Source of the DNA: Bimastos eiseni
Taxonomy: Eukaryota > Annelida > Clitellata > Crassiclitellata > Lumbricidae
Assembly (NCBI GenBank): GCA_959347315.1
Contig: OY365806.1
Coordinates: 24,783,855 to 24,847,854, forward strand
Length of the DNA: 64,000 bases
Reading direction: 5' to 3'
Made by a program: the position numbers and the translations under genes. Below are positions 1-11,789 of this stretch, in pieces; the first letter of the stretch is position 1, and every line of letters begins with the position of its first letter. A model generated the notes under the pieces. It saw nothing but the letters and a program-made list of their open reading frames with translations. It did not search any database and was not told where the DNA came from.

Positions 1-229
1 GGTTAGCTGAGTTGCTATAGAGCGAAGGCTGCGTGTTATGAGCCTCTTCGTTTCCAGAAGTTGGCTCAATGTTTAATTGAGAGAAATATTTTAATAAAGT
101 TGCGTATTTCGATATGTGATGTGATGACGCGACGTCACATATCTCAGACTCCCTCCCCTTCCTCACAAATCGTCGCAGATGTAATGACCCCCTCCAATAG
201 GTGCGTGATGTCATTTATAGACGGCCCCT
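1..229. mobile_element. Right-end fragment of a Harbinger/ISL2EU-like DNA transposon
   Basis: The segment ends in GCGTGATGTCATTTATAGAC followed by GGCCCC at 224-229 and then TAA. Just inside this end are CCCTCC/CCCCT runs and a TCACAAATCGTC motif. This is the same architecture as the complete element at 29044-30281, whose ends read GGGGCCGTTCAC... The matching left end would have to lie outside the window. No transposase is visible. The superfamily is inferred from the terminal sequence only. Confidence 0.45.
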
Positions 230-2178
230 AAGACTCAGTGCACAAATTCAGAAGGGACCCAAAAATACTTGCGCCTAGGGCCCCGTTTTCTGTAAACGCG
301 CCTCTGTCAATAATCCAATCAGTAATTCAATTCAACAACGATCTGTCGCCTCGGAATTGAGATCTCAGATCTGTTAAGCCTAACTTACAGAACAATTATT
401 TTCTATTTTACCTATGACGAGCATTAGATTTTGGTTACAAATTTGACAGCTCTACGTAGCTGTAGGTTAAAATTAAGTATGCGAATTGCAATTTGCAAAT
501 AACATTTAGGTAATGTATACGCCTACGAAAAATTATTTGGAAATTTGCCACCTCTCGATGAGCAATTTGACAACTAAGTTTGTTACCCTGTGTGACATAA
601 TTAGGCTAAGCGAGTTTTACACTTATCCTAGCTGCTGTTGCCGTCTACGACAAAAATCGAAACTCGGAGCTAAAACCATAAAAAGAAATAGCCTATTAAG
701 TCAACCAAGTCATTAGCAGTCCATAGCCTATAGTCGACTGATTTCGACCTGCTGAGGCCTAATAATTAATAATACAGCTCAATGCTTAGGCTTTTTAGTT
801 TATTTAACGACACCTTCATGACAAGAATGATGCGCGTGCAATGCTTAGGCCTAACGTGGCGGCATATATACATGTATGACGGTTGCGGCGCCCGGGAACT
901 ACCATATTCATTATTCAATAAACGTAAGCCTAACCCTACTCTCGGAAGTCGTATATAATTGCACAGACGGACAACCCTAATCCAAAAATAGTTTGTAGGC
1001 CGCGTAGGCTTAAGCAGACATCCAATTGGCTGCCATGTTACGGCCGACGATTAATGACCCGTTCTTTAATCCTGTTAGGCCTATCTTGTGATTGGTAATA
1101 ATATTTCTGTTTCATCTTTGAAAGTAAGTAAAACTTTGTGCTACGTGTGTAGTCGATTTACAATAATTCAAATAAGTTTAAGACTCTTGGTATACAGTTT
1201 ACAAGACGGAGTTTTTAAGCTGGACAAATAAGTAAGTCATGTGAAGATGACAGCAGGTAGGTTTAGACCTATCAGACGCGACCTAAAGCAGGCCAGATTG
1301 ACAGATTCTCCCGCAGTGTTATTGTCGTAGCCTTAAGCAGGCAGCTCTTCTACGAGAAATGAGGCCTCGAGCAACCAGACCAGGATGTAAACGGTCTGAC
1401 CAATCAGGCAGCATTATTGGCAAGCAGGCCCCACTGCTTGCATTATGTTGATCTAGATGACGACAGAGGCCGACCATAATGACTTCACGCGATTTTGGTT
1501 CATTTCTGACCACCCCCTATCTCTCGTCACACGGCATCACAGACTCACAGAACTCGAAACCCATCAAAATGACGCCACAAAGCTCTAACCCCAAAATCAT
1601 ATTTAGGCTCTACAAGTTTCAAGGTATTAGCCTATTTCAAAGATATCAATGAAGTCACTTCATGCAGTAGGCTTATGTTAAAATCTATGAAATCTAGTGA
1701 TCAAAATAATGAGATTGTGTTCGGGTGAATTAAAAAAAACCAAGTTTATAAAATGTATTCGATGAATTGTTTTAATGAAATAAAAGTTTATATTAGACCA
1801 CCGAGTTTATTAAACATATCTCTTGATCTCCGTTCTCTCATTTCGAATCAAAATGTTTCTTCTTGGAATAAATAAGGGAGCGTGGATTTCTACAGTAGGT
1901 GGAATGTACGTACATTCCCTTCTTCGCCTATCCAATCTGTAATCTCTTCATTTCCTTCGTTCGCGATTACGACCATCAGATGATTCAGATCACACTGTCT
2001 ACATGTCGGTAACCTGATGAGTTTGGGGGAATAATTGATTGAAATCATGAAAGTAATATATATTCTGTGGTATATAATTTAAACACGGATGCCCTTGGTC
2101 TTTAGTCTGAATGTTAGTGACACGTGTTGAGCTGTCACACCAGTCTCTGAAGCGAAACTTATTTAAAACTGAATCGAC
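230..2178. other. Non-coding stretch upstream of the BTB gene
   Basis: I see no credible coding exon here. The stretch is AT-rich and holds two copies of TAGGCCTA (846 and 1076). It probably contains the promoter and a 5' untranslated exon of the BTB gene, because a splice acceptor lies directly before that gene's start codon, but I cannot place the exon. Confidence 0.5.
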
Positions 2179-2199
2179 TCTCTTGTTTTTACCAATCAG
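2179..2199 (+). promoter_or_regulatory. Splice acceptor immediately before the BTB start codon
   Basis: A pyrimidine-rich tract (CTCTCTTGTTTTTACC) ends in CAG directly against the ATG at 2200. This indicates that the single coding exon is preceded by one or more untranslated 5' exons and supports the choice of this start codon. Confidence 0.6.
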
Positions 2200-3129
2200 A
2201 TGGAACTTAAACTAGCTACAGACGAAAGATACAGGCAGTTTATTGAGTCTACGGACACTCAGTCATCATCGGGCTCTTCAGCCACAACCGCTGGTGAATT
2301 ATTCAGGTTCACCAACCCATCTCTTTCAAGTGGCGGCTTGTCCAGTCAACACCAACAGTGGACGACTGGTCATCTCATAAACGTAACGATGAGAGTGGGC
2401 GACCATCGGGTCCAGGCTCAAAGGGACGTCTTATCTGCAGTCAGCAGCTACTTTGAAACATTACTTAGCACCGATATGAATGAAGAGATTGAGCTTCGTG
2501 ATATCGATGGAAAAGCCGTTGAGATGCTCGTTCAGTACGCCCATACTGGATCGATTGACATTACGGGGGACAACGTCTCTGCGTTGATTAAAGCTGCCAA
2601 GTTCCTTTGCATTGATTCAGTGACGGAAGCCTGTCTCGTATACCTTGAGAATAATCTCACGATTGACAATTATCTGGATGCATTTGGTCTTTCCGTTTCC
2701 TGTGGCCAGGCGAGTCTTCGAGATTCCGTGGAGCGCTTCATTGTGGAGAACTTCAAGGATCTGACCTTTGAGAATCACATCATGAAGATGCCTTCAGATC
2801 TCCTGCTGCAGCTGCTGGATAGAGACGACGTTGTGGTGATGGGAGACGGATTCTACGGCGATCCATCGATGGAGGAAGAGAAGATTCTTGAACTTCTTCT
2901 TCGATACGTTGAGTCCGATCCAGAGGGACGTCGAAGGGATTTGCCGTTGTTGCTTTCACGTGGGGTGCGACTGATGCTCTTGACGCCTTCGACACTGAAG
3001 ACCTTGCAATCATCTAGACTGATCGCAAGTTCTCCCGAAAGTCTGAACTTAGTCAGTCAAGCGTTGTCTTTGGAGGCAACTGATGAGGAATTGAAGCAAT
3101 GGACAAAGCCCCGTATTCGCTTGGGTTAG
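2200..3129 (+). CDS. BTB-BACK domain protein (Kelch-like without Kelch repeats), single coding exon
   Basis: This is a 309-residue protein. A Ser/Thr-rich N-terminus (residues 1-55) precedes a BTB/POZ domain (about 56-155: HLINVTMRVGDHRVQAQRDV, then SSYFETLL, then a YAHTGSI strand) and a BACK helical domain (about 160-265, with the typical FIVENFKDL segment). It stops at WTKPRIRLG, exactly where Kelch-like proteins pass into their propeller. No Kelch exon and no clear splice donor follow, so the substrate-recognition half seems to be absent. Kelch-like BTB-BACK proteins usually dimerise and bind cullin-3 to ubiquitinate targets; by inference this one could dimerise and bind CUL3 but would need another partner for substrates, or could compete with full-length family members. 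An AATAAA lies about 105 bp after the stop. A retrocopy is possible, but the acceptor before the ATG argues against a simple processed gene. Confidence 0.85.
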   Translation: MELKLATDERYRQFIESTDTQSSSGSSATTAGELFRFTNPSLSSGGLSSQHQQWTTGHLINVTMRVGDHRVQAQRDVLSAVSSYFETLLSTDMNEEIELRDIDGKAVEMLVQYAHTGSIDITGDNVSALIKAAKFLCIDSVTEACLVYLENNLTIDNYLDAFGLSVSCGQASLRDSVERFIVENFKDLTFENHIMKMPSDLLLQLLDRDDVVVMGDGFYGDPSMEEEKILELLLRYVESDPEGRRRDLPLLLSRGVRLMLLTPSTLKTLQSSRLIASSPESLNLVSQALSLEATDEELKQWTKPRIRLG

Positions 3130-3234
3130 CAGTACACTTAAAAATCATCTAATTGCTTTTGTTTTTCCATATTTTTATTTAAATTAAGTTATCCTGTAGG
3201 CTAACACGATTTAACTCCATTGCAACTGAAAAGG

Positions 3235-3240
3235 AATAAA
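3235..3240 (+). terminator. Polyadenylation signal AATAAA of the BTB gene
   Basis: A canonical AATAAA hexamer followed by A-rich sequence lies about 105 bp downstream of the BTB stop codon. It fits a short 3' UTR and supports the protein ending without Kelch exons. Confidence 0.55.
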
Positions 3241-3578
3241 AAAACTTAGACCCCTAACGTGATTTTACAATATGATCTACGCAGCCATGAAGCTATCATA
3301 TTAAGTGAAATGTCATTTCTCTAAGTTTCTGTTTACTTGACTGTGTTTAGTGCGTCGTCAGTAGAATACTTATTTGCAAGCGTACATCATTTTGACTCGG
3401 ACTCGCTTTGATAGATTTTGGTAGTTTCGTTAATTCTTCTTACACCATCTCAATGATATTTACTGATATAAGTTCATATAACTATGCCTCTAATCGTCCT
3501 TGTAGTCTTTCTCTCAATTATTCATGACTTTCATTTGCTTTAAGTAAATAAGGCGTCGTTGCTTTTGTTAACACTCAG

Positions 3579-3749
3579 TTCTTCATCACCAGAAGACAAA
3601 AGTTCTCGCTGGTACTGTATTACTGCAATCGGAAATACCAGGAAAAGTGTTTGACGACAGTGAATCGGTGCCTGAGGGACAGTGCGTATATGTTACTGGA
3701 CTGAAGGTTTGCATAAGACGATGGGGAGATGGTCGTCCAATCGTTGGAG
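3579..3749 (+). CDS. Jacalin-type lectin gene, first visible coding exon
   Basis: The frame opens after an acceptor (TGTTAACACTCAG) and runs 57 codons to a GGAG|GTATGC donor. Both borders are phase 1. The peptide contains GKVFDDSESVPEG and then VTGLKVCIRRWGDGRPIVGG, which matches the first beta-strands of a jacalin fold (G..FDD, then a strand with basic residues). It joins in frame to the exon at 4377. No start codon or signal peptide lies in this exon, and an in-frame TAA sits just upstream at 3569, so at least one 5' exon is missing. I searched 3130-3570 and did not find a convincing one. Confidence 0.6.
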
Positions 3750-4376
3750 GTATGCCTATACACTATAATCCTTCATTGCTATTAGTACTTTAGATCGAGA
3801 AGTTTGATTGTCCTATAATTGCTAAGGTAAAACTTAGACCTAATGGATGTTGCTCGATCCGAGATTCTTCTGTCGCCATGGGCTACATCGTCCATCCTGC
3901 GTCAGTGACGAAATGCCCAAATCCTTTAGGTATACATAGGAGTTGACGAATTTTAACTGCCCGTAAATTACATTGAACCTCGTCAGCTGTCTGGTTTCAA
4001 AGCCGATTGAAACTTATCACTTAATCTATGGTGCGTGGTTCTTTCTTCGAACGTGTGCTGGTTACCAAAGAAGTAGATTCTTTCTGCGTGAGCTCTTACC
4101 TTTTCGTTTATGCTTTTGCTTTCTTACTCAGTTACCTGTCGCACAGCTCAACATATAATGACTCATTGAGTGACAGAGTAGAAGAGAAGCACAATAAGTA
4201 TAGCTTAAACCCAGTATCTTGGTCTTAGGCATAGACCTATGATAATTAAAATTTTATATTGCGCAGAGTTCAACACCGTTAACTTTAAAAATAATTGATC
4301 AAACATCGCGGACTTTAAAATTGATTCAGCGTTAACTTTGGTAACATTGAATACAATGTATACGTTTCGTTTCTAG

Positions 4377-4702
4377 GACTGAAGGTGTTCTATAACACAG
4401 GTGGCTTCATGCTCCATGGATCTGATGGATATGGATACGAAGACCACGAGTTTCATCTCGATCCAGATGAGAGAATCGTTTCCGTAAACGCAAGCTCCGG
4501 ATGGCTGATCGATCGGATAACGTTTGCTTCCAACCTGGGAAAGACCTATGGTCCTTACGGTGGCTACGGAGGCACTCAGCATTATATGGAGCGACCCTGC
4601 AAGAGAGCTTATCTCGCCTATTTTACTGGTAGTGTAGAACTCATTCAGGGTGAGACCGCACTTCGTCACATTCGTTTCATCTGGGGCTTCTATACCCGTT
4701 AA
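4377..4702 (+). CDS. Jacalin-type lectin domain, terminal coding exon
   Basis: The exon opens after TTTCTAG and continues in phase 1 from the 3749 donor. It encodes GLKVFYNTGGFMLHGSDGYG, then a strand EDHEFHLDPDERIVSVN, then SGWLIDRITFASNLGKTYGP and a Gly/Tyr-rich loop. It ends ...LRHIRFIWGFYTR and a TAA stop. This is a jacalin beta-prism domain resembling animal ZG16-like lectins: the DPDERIVSV strand and the ITF.SN.GKTYGP strand are family hallmarks. The C-terminal sugar-binding loop, normally GxxxD before the last strand, reads G-E-T-A-L-R here and lacks the Asp, so mannose-type binding may be altered. A secreted, glycan-binding, innate-immune or matrix role is inferred from the family. 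Confidence 0.75.
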
Positions 4703-5750
4703 ATGCTCGACGGACTTAAATTGGGATATTAAGTCAGCAGAACATTTTCAGTGATTTTACAATTGTTTGGCTGCTGTGTCTAACATCTCATTTGCTAACT
4801 GGTTTAATGTCACTGTTGGCGGTCAGTTTACCCACGCAGGTAGTTGCGTCTTCCTATTTGCGTGATTGTCTGTCTGCCTGCCTGCCTACTTGTCCGCCTG
4901 TTTGTCTGTGTGCGTTACTGTCACCAATAATAATAGTTAGCGTTTTCGGCATTATCATCATCAGCAGCAGCAGCAGCAGCAACAGCAACAGCAGCATTAT
5001 TATTAGAGATGTGACTGCAGTAACGACTGTCGTTCGTGTTAGTTCTCTTGATATGATGGGAAGGAAAGTAGACGAGAGGAGGCAGAGAGATAACAGAGAA
5101 ACCGAAAGAATGTTGGTGTATTTGAACGGCACCATTATACTAAAGGCAGGGTCTTGCTAAAAAGATCTACCTTTTGAACTTATTAATAATACTAAATTAT
5201 AGTAATAATAATGTTATTAGTATTATCATCATCGTCGTCATTATTGTCATCATTCACACAATTATACAGGCACTGTGATAAGCAATGATAGCTTATCTAC
5301 ACCTCATTTTTTTAGAACTACGGATCATTAGAAACGAATGTTCCATTGCTTAGCGATCTCAAGACGGTTATTGCATGGTTCTAACCTTAACTATAGATCC
5401 ACAACAGTGGACAACAGTCACACGTTGGTCAGTCCATTTCCACAATATAGCCAGTCGTAAGCTATTTCCAGCCGAATGCGTAGTTTTGCGTCTCGAGATC
5501 GTTTCGAGAGGGAGACGTCTCTTGTTTGGCGGTATGCATAACTGGTCTATGAAATTTAAGGACGTCACCGACCGCATCAAACTGTATCTAAAGATAATAC
5601 AAAACTGCTTGAAAATGCATGAAATGCATATAGCAGTCAATGATTGCTAAGTCTGGCTTTCGATTTAGTCGGGACACCAGTCTCACGGATCTCTGCAAGG
5701 TCAAAACAGGACAAGCAGAATGCAACAGCTAGTGCATGGCGTTCTTTATG
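4703..5750. other. Intergenic, simple-sequence rich
   Basis: The stretch contains CTGT/CCTG runs near 4866-4905, a CAG run at 4963-4995, and TAA/ATC triplet runs at 5185-5245. Open frames through it are low-complexity. I see no convincing gene. Confidence 0.5.
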
Positions 5751-5848
5751 TTGACAGACAGACAGACACAGACAGACAGACAGTCAGATAGACTGACAGA
5801 TTGACATACAGACAGACAGGCAAGCAGGAAGATAGACAGACAGTGGAA
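5751..5848 (+). repeat. (GACA)n microsatellite
   Basis: Imperfect repeats of GACA/CAGA with a few GATA-like interruptions run for about 95 bp. Similar arrays recur at 42360-42720, 52225-52620 and 58945-59020. Confidence 0.85.
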
Positions 5849-6784
5849 TACACCAACTCGATCATTGTTTCTTGCCCAACAATTAGGTTCTTTTCCAATT
5901 CCAAAGCCCTCCCCTCGCCTCATTTGCATTACAACACATCATCTGAGCACCCAGTGGATGACACACAGTGAATGACATCAGAAAGACATCCAAACGAGCA
6001 TACGTTGGTTTGTCGGGAGGGAACGTCAATTGGAAATTATTATGAAAGGTCGCTCAGTGCAATCCTGGCTGATAACATGGTTCAGAGCAGAGGTAGTGTA
6101 TTCTGTATTCTGTATTGTGCGCCAGCATGAACTGACAAATGTCTCTGCATTCAGCCTCTCTTAAATTATAGGTCCGGTTCCTATGCAGAAAATAGACAGA
6201 CCCTAGACTTCACATTGAATGGTGCTCTAGTATACTAAAACACTGCTTCCGCCATTGTTCTCTGGCTCTCCTCGCATTGTCATTAAACAATAATTCTATG
6301 GCGATGAGGTCGACTCTACTATAGACTAGAATGAAGTCGACGTTGAATAGTTGGCATGGTAGCCAGACGCACCCCTTGCAATCGTTGATGTTGGACTGCG
6401 ACCGCTCGGTGGCTGCATGATCGAAGCCGCTTCTGCCATTGGCCTCCTGCACCTGATAGACAAATAGGCCTACGCGCCCACAAGCATACCCACACACACG
6501 CAGAAGGCGCCTCTGCTTAAGAATTCGACGGTGCGTGGTCTGTCTTCACTTGAATAGTTCTACTGCCGGTCAAGAGACTCGTGGTGTCGATCGCTGAAGA
6601 TTCATCTTTGAGGTAAGCAACACACAGAATAGAAGCAGCAGTAGCAGCGTTTAACGAAACACATAGATCAGATAGGAATACGCTTTCATGTCCATCCAAA
6701 AGTCTCAGGGTACTTCTCAGTTGACGATATCTGTGATAGAACCTTCTCTTTCTCCTCTCATGCTAGAAATCAGTTGTTAAATTA
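5849..6784. other. Non-coding stretch
   Basis: No recognisable exon, RNA gene or element is visible. Short open frames here have no family features. Confidence 0.4.
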
Positions 6785-7045
6785 GTGAGCAAGTAACGAA
6801 TGCTTTGACATTGGCTGAAATTGTAAGTAGGCAAGTTACTCAAACTTTAATAGGTTACTTTAATCGTTGAAATTGTAAGTAAGCAAGTTATAAGAGTCTT
6901 AACAGATTACGTCAATTGGCTTACTTGTGAGCAAGTAAGTTAGCAAGTAACACATTTCTTAGCAGGCTACGTCTGTTGAATGAATTACAGGTAAGCAATT
7001 GACAGGCGCCGTTTAACGGCTTGGTTTTAAGTAAGCAACGCGTAG
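6785..7045 (+). repeat. Diverged ~55-65 bp tandem repeat with GTAAGTAAGCAAGTTA-type core
   Basis: Four or five degenerate copies are spaced roughly 55-65 bp apart. Each carries a core such as GTAAGTAGGCAAGTTAC, GTAAGTAAGCAAGTTAT, GTGAGCAAGTAAGTTAGC or GTAAGCAATTGAC. Several copies are followed 20-25 bp later by a ...AG(G/A)TTAC or AGGCTAC motif. The cores resemble splice-donor consensus. Origin is unknown. Confidence 0.6.
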
Positions 7046-7420
7046 TTTTAAAAGAATATGCTCCGCAGTTATACCGCAGGCGAATAGGTGTTTTCGTCAT
7101 GCCTGTACAATCAACAATAGTCTATCATCGCCTTCGCCATCCATCATTTCCAACGATAGCATGACGAATTCAAATTTGAACTAGTGTCGTCGTCACCAAG
7201 ACTACGTTTCTGGAGTTATTAAGTAGAATTATGTCTGGTGTCATTGTATACGGTGATGTCTCCTTCGTTCCTATCGGCCTTTACGATCGAGTAGCCTACC
7301 TGTTCCGCTATCAAGGCGCATTTAAACAAATTGCCCACGTAGGTAGGCTACAGTCATAAGACCATATAATTGTAATAGTCTTATTCACAAAACAACACAA
7401 ATAGGCCTACTAATACAGTT

Positions 7421-7545
7421 AGTAACAATAATACTGATAAAAATAATAACAATAGTTTTAATAATAATTTTATCAGTATTAATAAATAGCAATAATAATA
7501 ATTATAACAATAATGATAATAATAATAATAATAATAACAATCATA
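7421..7545 (+). repeat. (AAT)n-rich microsatellite region
   Basis: AATAAT/TAATAA triplets dominate with scattered interruptions. Confidence 0.75.
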
Positions 7546-7739
7546 ATAGTTGGCGGTAGCACGGTAATAATGAGAAAAATTATAAGGTAAATAGTTATTT
7601 TAAATATTTTTTGGCTTACTTTTACGATAGTAAGATGGATTTTCTAGAACAGTTTATTACGCGGAGTGAATGAGGCGCCATTTTCACAGGACCGGGGTTT
7701 GATGGAAAGTTCAAATGGAGCAGATGCTAATATTCGTAG

Positions 7740-7930
7740 TACAAATTATGTCAGCAATAGTAATAATAGTAGTAAGAGTAGCATTAGCGGAGGAAGTGGA
7801 AGCAGTTGTATGTGGCAAATAGCAGATCGGGAATTGGTGGTAGAAGTAGTTGTGGTGGAAGCGGTGGAAGCAATGGAAGTCGTGGATGATGTTGTAGTAA
7901 TAATCGTAATGGCAGTAGAACGTTGCAACA
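7740..7930 (+). repeat. AGT/GGA/GTG triplet low-complexity tract
   Basis: Runs of AGT, GGA and GTG triplets open several overlapping frames on both strands (Ser/Val/Leu-rich). Composition explains these frames; I do not call a gene. Confidence 0.6.
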
Positions 7931-8233
7931 ATGTTGTTTATGGCGGTGTTTTCGTTTGTTACAGTAGAAAATTATGAGGTCATCCTCAGCTTTCATCTGT
8001 TGACCTCAATATCAACCGTTACACAACGTGTAGACCCAAGAACTAGATAATAATTAGGCGTAGCAATTGTATGTAGAGATATCAATTTCGCTTCTTTGGA
8101 CATCCGAAATTGATATAATATTGGCTTTGCGCAGATGCGAGCATTGCATTCTAAGAGAATTTTATGCAGTCGAACTAAAGCCAATTGACAATAATGTTCA
8201 TGAAATTAACTTAATCCGTGTTATTTAGTGTCG

Positions 8234-8311
8234 TAATCGTAGTCTCCAAATTTCTAAAGGGCCACTTGGAAGTCAAGCGCAGAGCAACAGCTTATTCACG
8301 AGCGCTGTCAT
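8234..8311 (+). repeat. Dispersed repeat family 'AYSRAL', copy A
   Basis: This copy matches segments at 22145-22235 (minus), 36347-36430 (plus) and more weakly 50731-50811 (plus). Shared blocks include CAAGCGCAG and CAGCTTATTCACGAGCGCTG. Conceptual translation of the copies shares KR(R/M)A.AYSRAL, which suggests they derive from a coding part of a transposable element. Confidence 0.6.
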
Positions 8312-11300
8312 GAGTATGAATATATTCGTATTTATTTTTTCTTCTTCTCTTCAGTCGTCCGTTGTTTTGTCGCGCAATCAATATCTTTGAGACTGCCAAT
8401 GGGCTTTGGCGCCTTATAGCATCAGTTGCTGCTGTTGCTTTTTTGTACTATCTGCTGTTTTCGTAATGCTTCTTGTGATATAAGAGTTGCTCGAGTTATT
8501 CGATCGTCTGACGAGAGACGAAATGCACGGAAAGCGCACCTGCTGTGTCACTCCATAGGGAGCGCCGAATGACTGTGCGTCGTCTCATCAGTTGAAGAGC
8601 ATAGCCACAAGAATGGGTAAAAGAACGGATCTGAAAGGACTGATCTATACCTCATCGAGTTGACAAAAGACTCCTCACTAATGGCAGAACGACCACGCTC
8701 GATTGAATTTTGCAATTTCCCGATTTCTTCCACGATCGACTGCTCTATTATTATACTGGATCGCATGGAGATCAATTGCCATTCGATTTCAAAAGTTTCT
8801 TAAGCTTCAATATTAGCTCTATTACTCTATGTTACTACTGTGGTTTCTGATCTTAAGTTTTGATTCTTGTCTTCAGTCTTCGTATGAATGAACTTTTTTT
8901 AAATCATCTGACAAACCGGTTCGAAAAGTTATTCTTGCCAACAAGTTTCCATTTGTGTCACGAGGCGCTTGCGCTCTGAGTTCAATGAATTTGGTTGTGA
9001 ACATAGATGTGTGTTTTTAAACTGTGTAATTTGGGGTTCTTTTCAACCTCTTTAGTAGTTCGCAGGTCTAAGAAACACCATCGAGTGATAGCTCTAGAAA
9101 ATTAAAGTTCATACGTTCTGCGTTTTAAAATATGAAGATTTAAGTTTCGTGGTATCAAATGCCCTGCATGATGCATCAAGGCAAAAGGAAAATATCCGTT
9201 ATCTCGATTGTCCATTTGTTGACCTTTCGCTTCTGGCTGAAACTCTAAAACTTCAGGACTGAAGTATAATTCTAATTGCATATTTTGCATTTGTTTAAGT
9301 TCAATTGCCTTCCTATCAGTGTTTATGCTAATTAGGACCTAATATTTTATTCTTCAAGAGTAGCTATTGTTGGTCTTATTTTATCCGCCGCTCTGTCAGT
9401 TGTCCTCTTCTGGTTCATATGCAATACAATGCGATAAGTTTATTAATCACAATGGCCGATATAAGCTTTCTAAAAGAAAAAGCGAGGTCATGACCTCGGT
9501 CGGAAAATTCCAGAGGGTGGAAAGATCCAGATAGCGGAAAACACTTAGAAACAAAGTAATCAAATTTTTTTAATTAAATTTTAAACTACGTGCTACACGA
9601 CGAGGTTAGCCTAAAAACTTGGCCTGAAACGACAGATAATTAAATCAGACCCCAATTAACGAATGAGTAGAAATGGATCGTAATCGCCTCTTGGCCTCCT
9701 TGTCGTCTCTGCAGCGCAGATGGAGTAAAACTGGGTTCGTAATTGTTCTCCTTCTGCTATCTTCATAATTATGTTTTTCTCCGAATGTTCTTCTCTTCCT
9801 TAGTGTTTTCCGCTGCCTGAATATTAGTTTTACTCTTTCGGACTTGACTTTCGTCGTTTCAATTGCCTATGTGGAATTGACCGCTTTCAATTCAACCGAT
9901 GGTGCCCCTCCCACAGGCTTAGTAGGCGATTCCCCTAGGTGATGCCAGATGCCCTCGGTGATGCCCCTTGACGTGCCACCGCCGCTGCAGCAGATGAGGG
10001 CTCTTCTCCGGACACATCACGGGGGTCGATCGAAGTTTGTGCTTGGTGCTATTCAGTAATTGAGATCAACTTTGATGTTCCCCGTTTCTGAAGATTGGTG
10101 AATTTTCTGGCTGTCGATCATCTCCGCCTCCCAGCGATAGACGACAACGACACTCAATAATTATTGTCAATCACTCTGTCGTTCAATTCATACCTACTCT
10201 TAATCACTCTTCTCATTAGCAGTGGACAAGAGTTCATTAAATGGTTCTCAAATCTATATACCTTGCTTTTGAGGTTCTTAGTTTCCGTTTCACATGTCTA
10301 CGTTTCATATTCAACTGCATTTCCTCGGGTTTATCTGCACCACAGTGTCTTCATTGAGTTGACAATTTCGGATTATGTAACTCTGCAACTTATTTCGACC
10401 CGGAATATATTAACCAGATTCTGACAAGTGCCTCGAGGCTCAATGGGCATAGATGATGGAGAATCGGTGATGCGATTATGCCCGGCGGAATGAGCGCAGT
10501 AAATGACACCTCTTCAAAGTTGTCGAATGCGAATCTTATTCATGCGCCATTAGCTAAACCGATCGTTAGAAAAATACATGCAGATGATTAGCGACTTATC
10601 GGGGTCTCTTGTGAAACTAGAATCCTTTGCTAATTTAGTCGCTCTGCCGCAGGTAAGAAGAGTCGTTATGCAAAGCACCGAAGGCTCGATGAAATAATTG
10701 CCTGAAGAACACTCTCAGTTTTGCAGATTCGTGGATTCTCGAAACCGCTAATTATGTTGCGCATCTATTGCGATTGAGCCCTGCAACGCCGGTGCTAATT
10801 GGAAGTATTTTCATGAAACGTCTGAAAATGCGTCTGTCCACCTGCCTGACTGCATCCGTGTCCTTCTCCTCCGTCGTCTGTTTGAATCTTTGCGTCTGCG
10901 TGATTAAACGTGTCTTCGTCTGGCTTGATAATGGAACCGTGCCGATTATACGTTTACTAGCTTGTGTACTAATTCACTCCTTTATATATATAGGCCTATA
11001 TACATATACATATGTATATATATGTATATTTACATATGCATTTATGTACATATATGTGTATCCACGCACCCATATATAGACATGAAACGTGAACAGGCCT
11101 ACATACAATTTATATTTACATAATAATTATATAGACCAATACACGATGACTCGCTATGCCTGATGCATAAAATAAACGGGTGTAACTGTTCTCAGAACGT
11201 CTGACCATGTAGGCCTACCGCTATCAATGCTACATAGGCCATACTAATGTGTATAGGAATACAGATTAATCGTAATGTAATGTTAACATGGAAATAATTA

Positions 11301-11689
11301 TGTACATAGGCCTAGGCTAGTTTGATTATCTGAAGCGCTTCATATCTGCTGACCCATTGTCAAGTGTCGCTGCCTATGACAGTTCGCCTGTTCACGACTT
11401 GAGGATACAATAAGAGGCTCAATGTCGGTGCGTGGATTTTTCAAAGTTCGCGATGCGGAAGTGTGCTGCCCTGTAAGGCGACAGGCGTGTCTAGTACACC
11501 AGTGACATTTACCTAGCTGTGTTGTATATATTGTTTTTCTGAGACCTGTCTCTGGCTGCTTTCTGCTGAGGAACCTTCTTTTCTCATCGTAGAACAGCCA
11601 AGTCACTTCGGAAGAGAACGCTGCGGCCCTTCAAAATCATAGCCTTCAACTATAAAGGGTGGTGCAGCATGCAGCGTGCCGCACTCCCT
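8312..11689. other. Long non-coding stretch
   Basis: No supported gene is visible. A TA-rich tract lies at 10981-11075 (alternating TATA/CATA), and there are three TAGGCCTA octamers (10992, 11208, 11308). A GC-richer patch at 9900-10040 with repeated GGTGATGCC motifs has no open frame of interest. Confidence 0.4.
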
Positions 11690-11789
11690 TCACGTAACTA
11701 AAGCAGCAGATCATCTCTTGAGTAAGTAACATAACCTTCCTCTGCAACCGATCTATTCAGGACGGAGCTCTACCGCCGTCTCAGAAAAG

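Noticed and set aside
3484..3543. Short signal-peptide-like frame MPLIVLVVFLSIIHDFHLL before the lectin exons
   Set aside because: It runs into TAA before any good donor. An intron to the 3579 exon would be too short or need a poor donor, and the frame differs.
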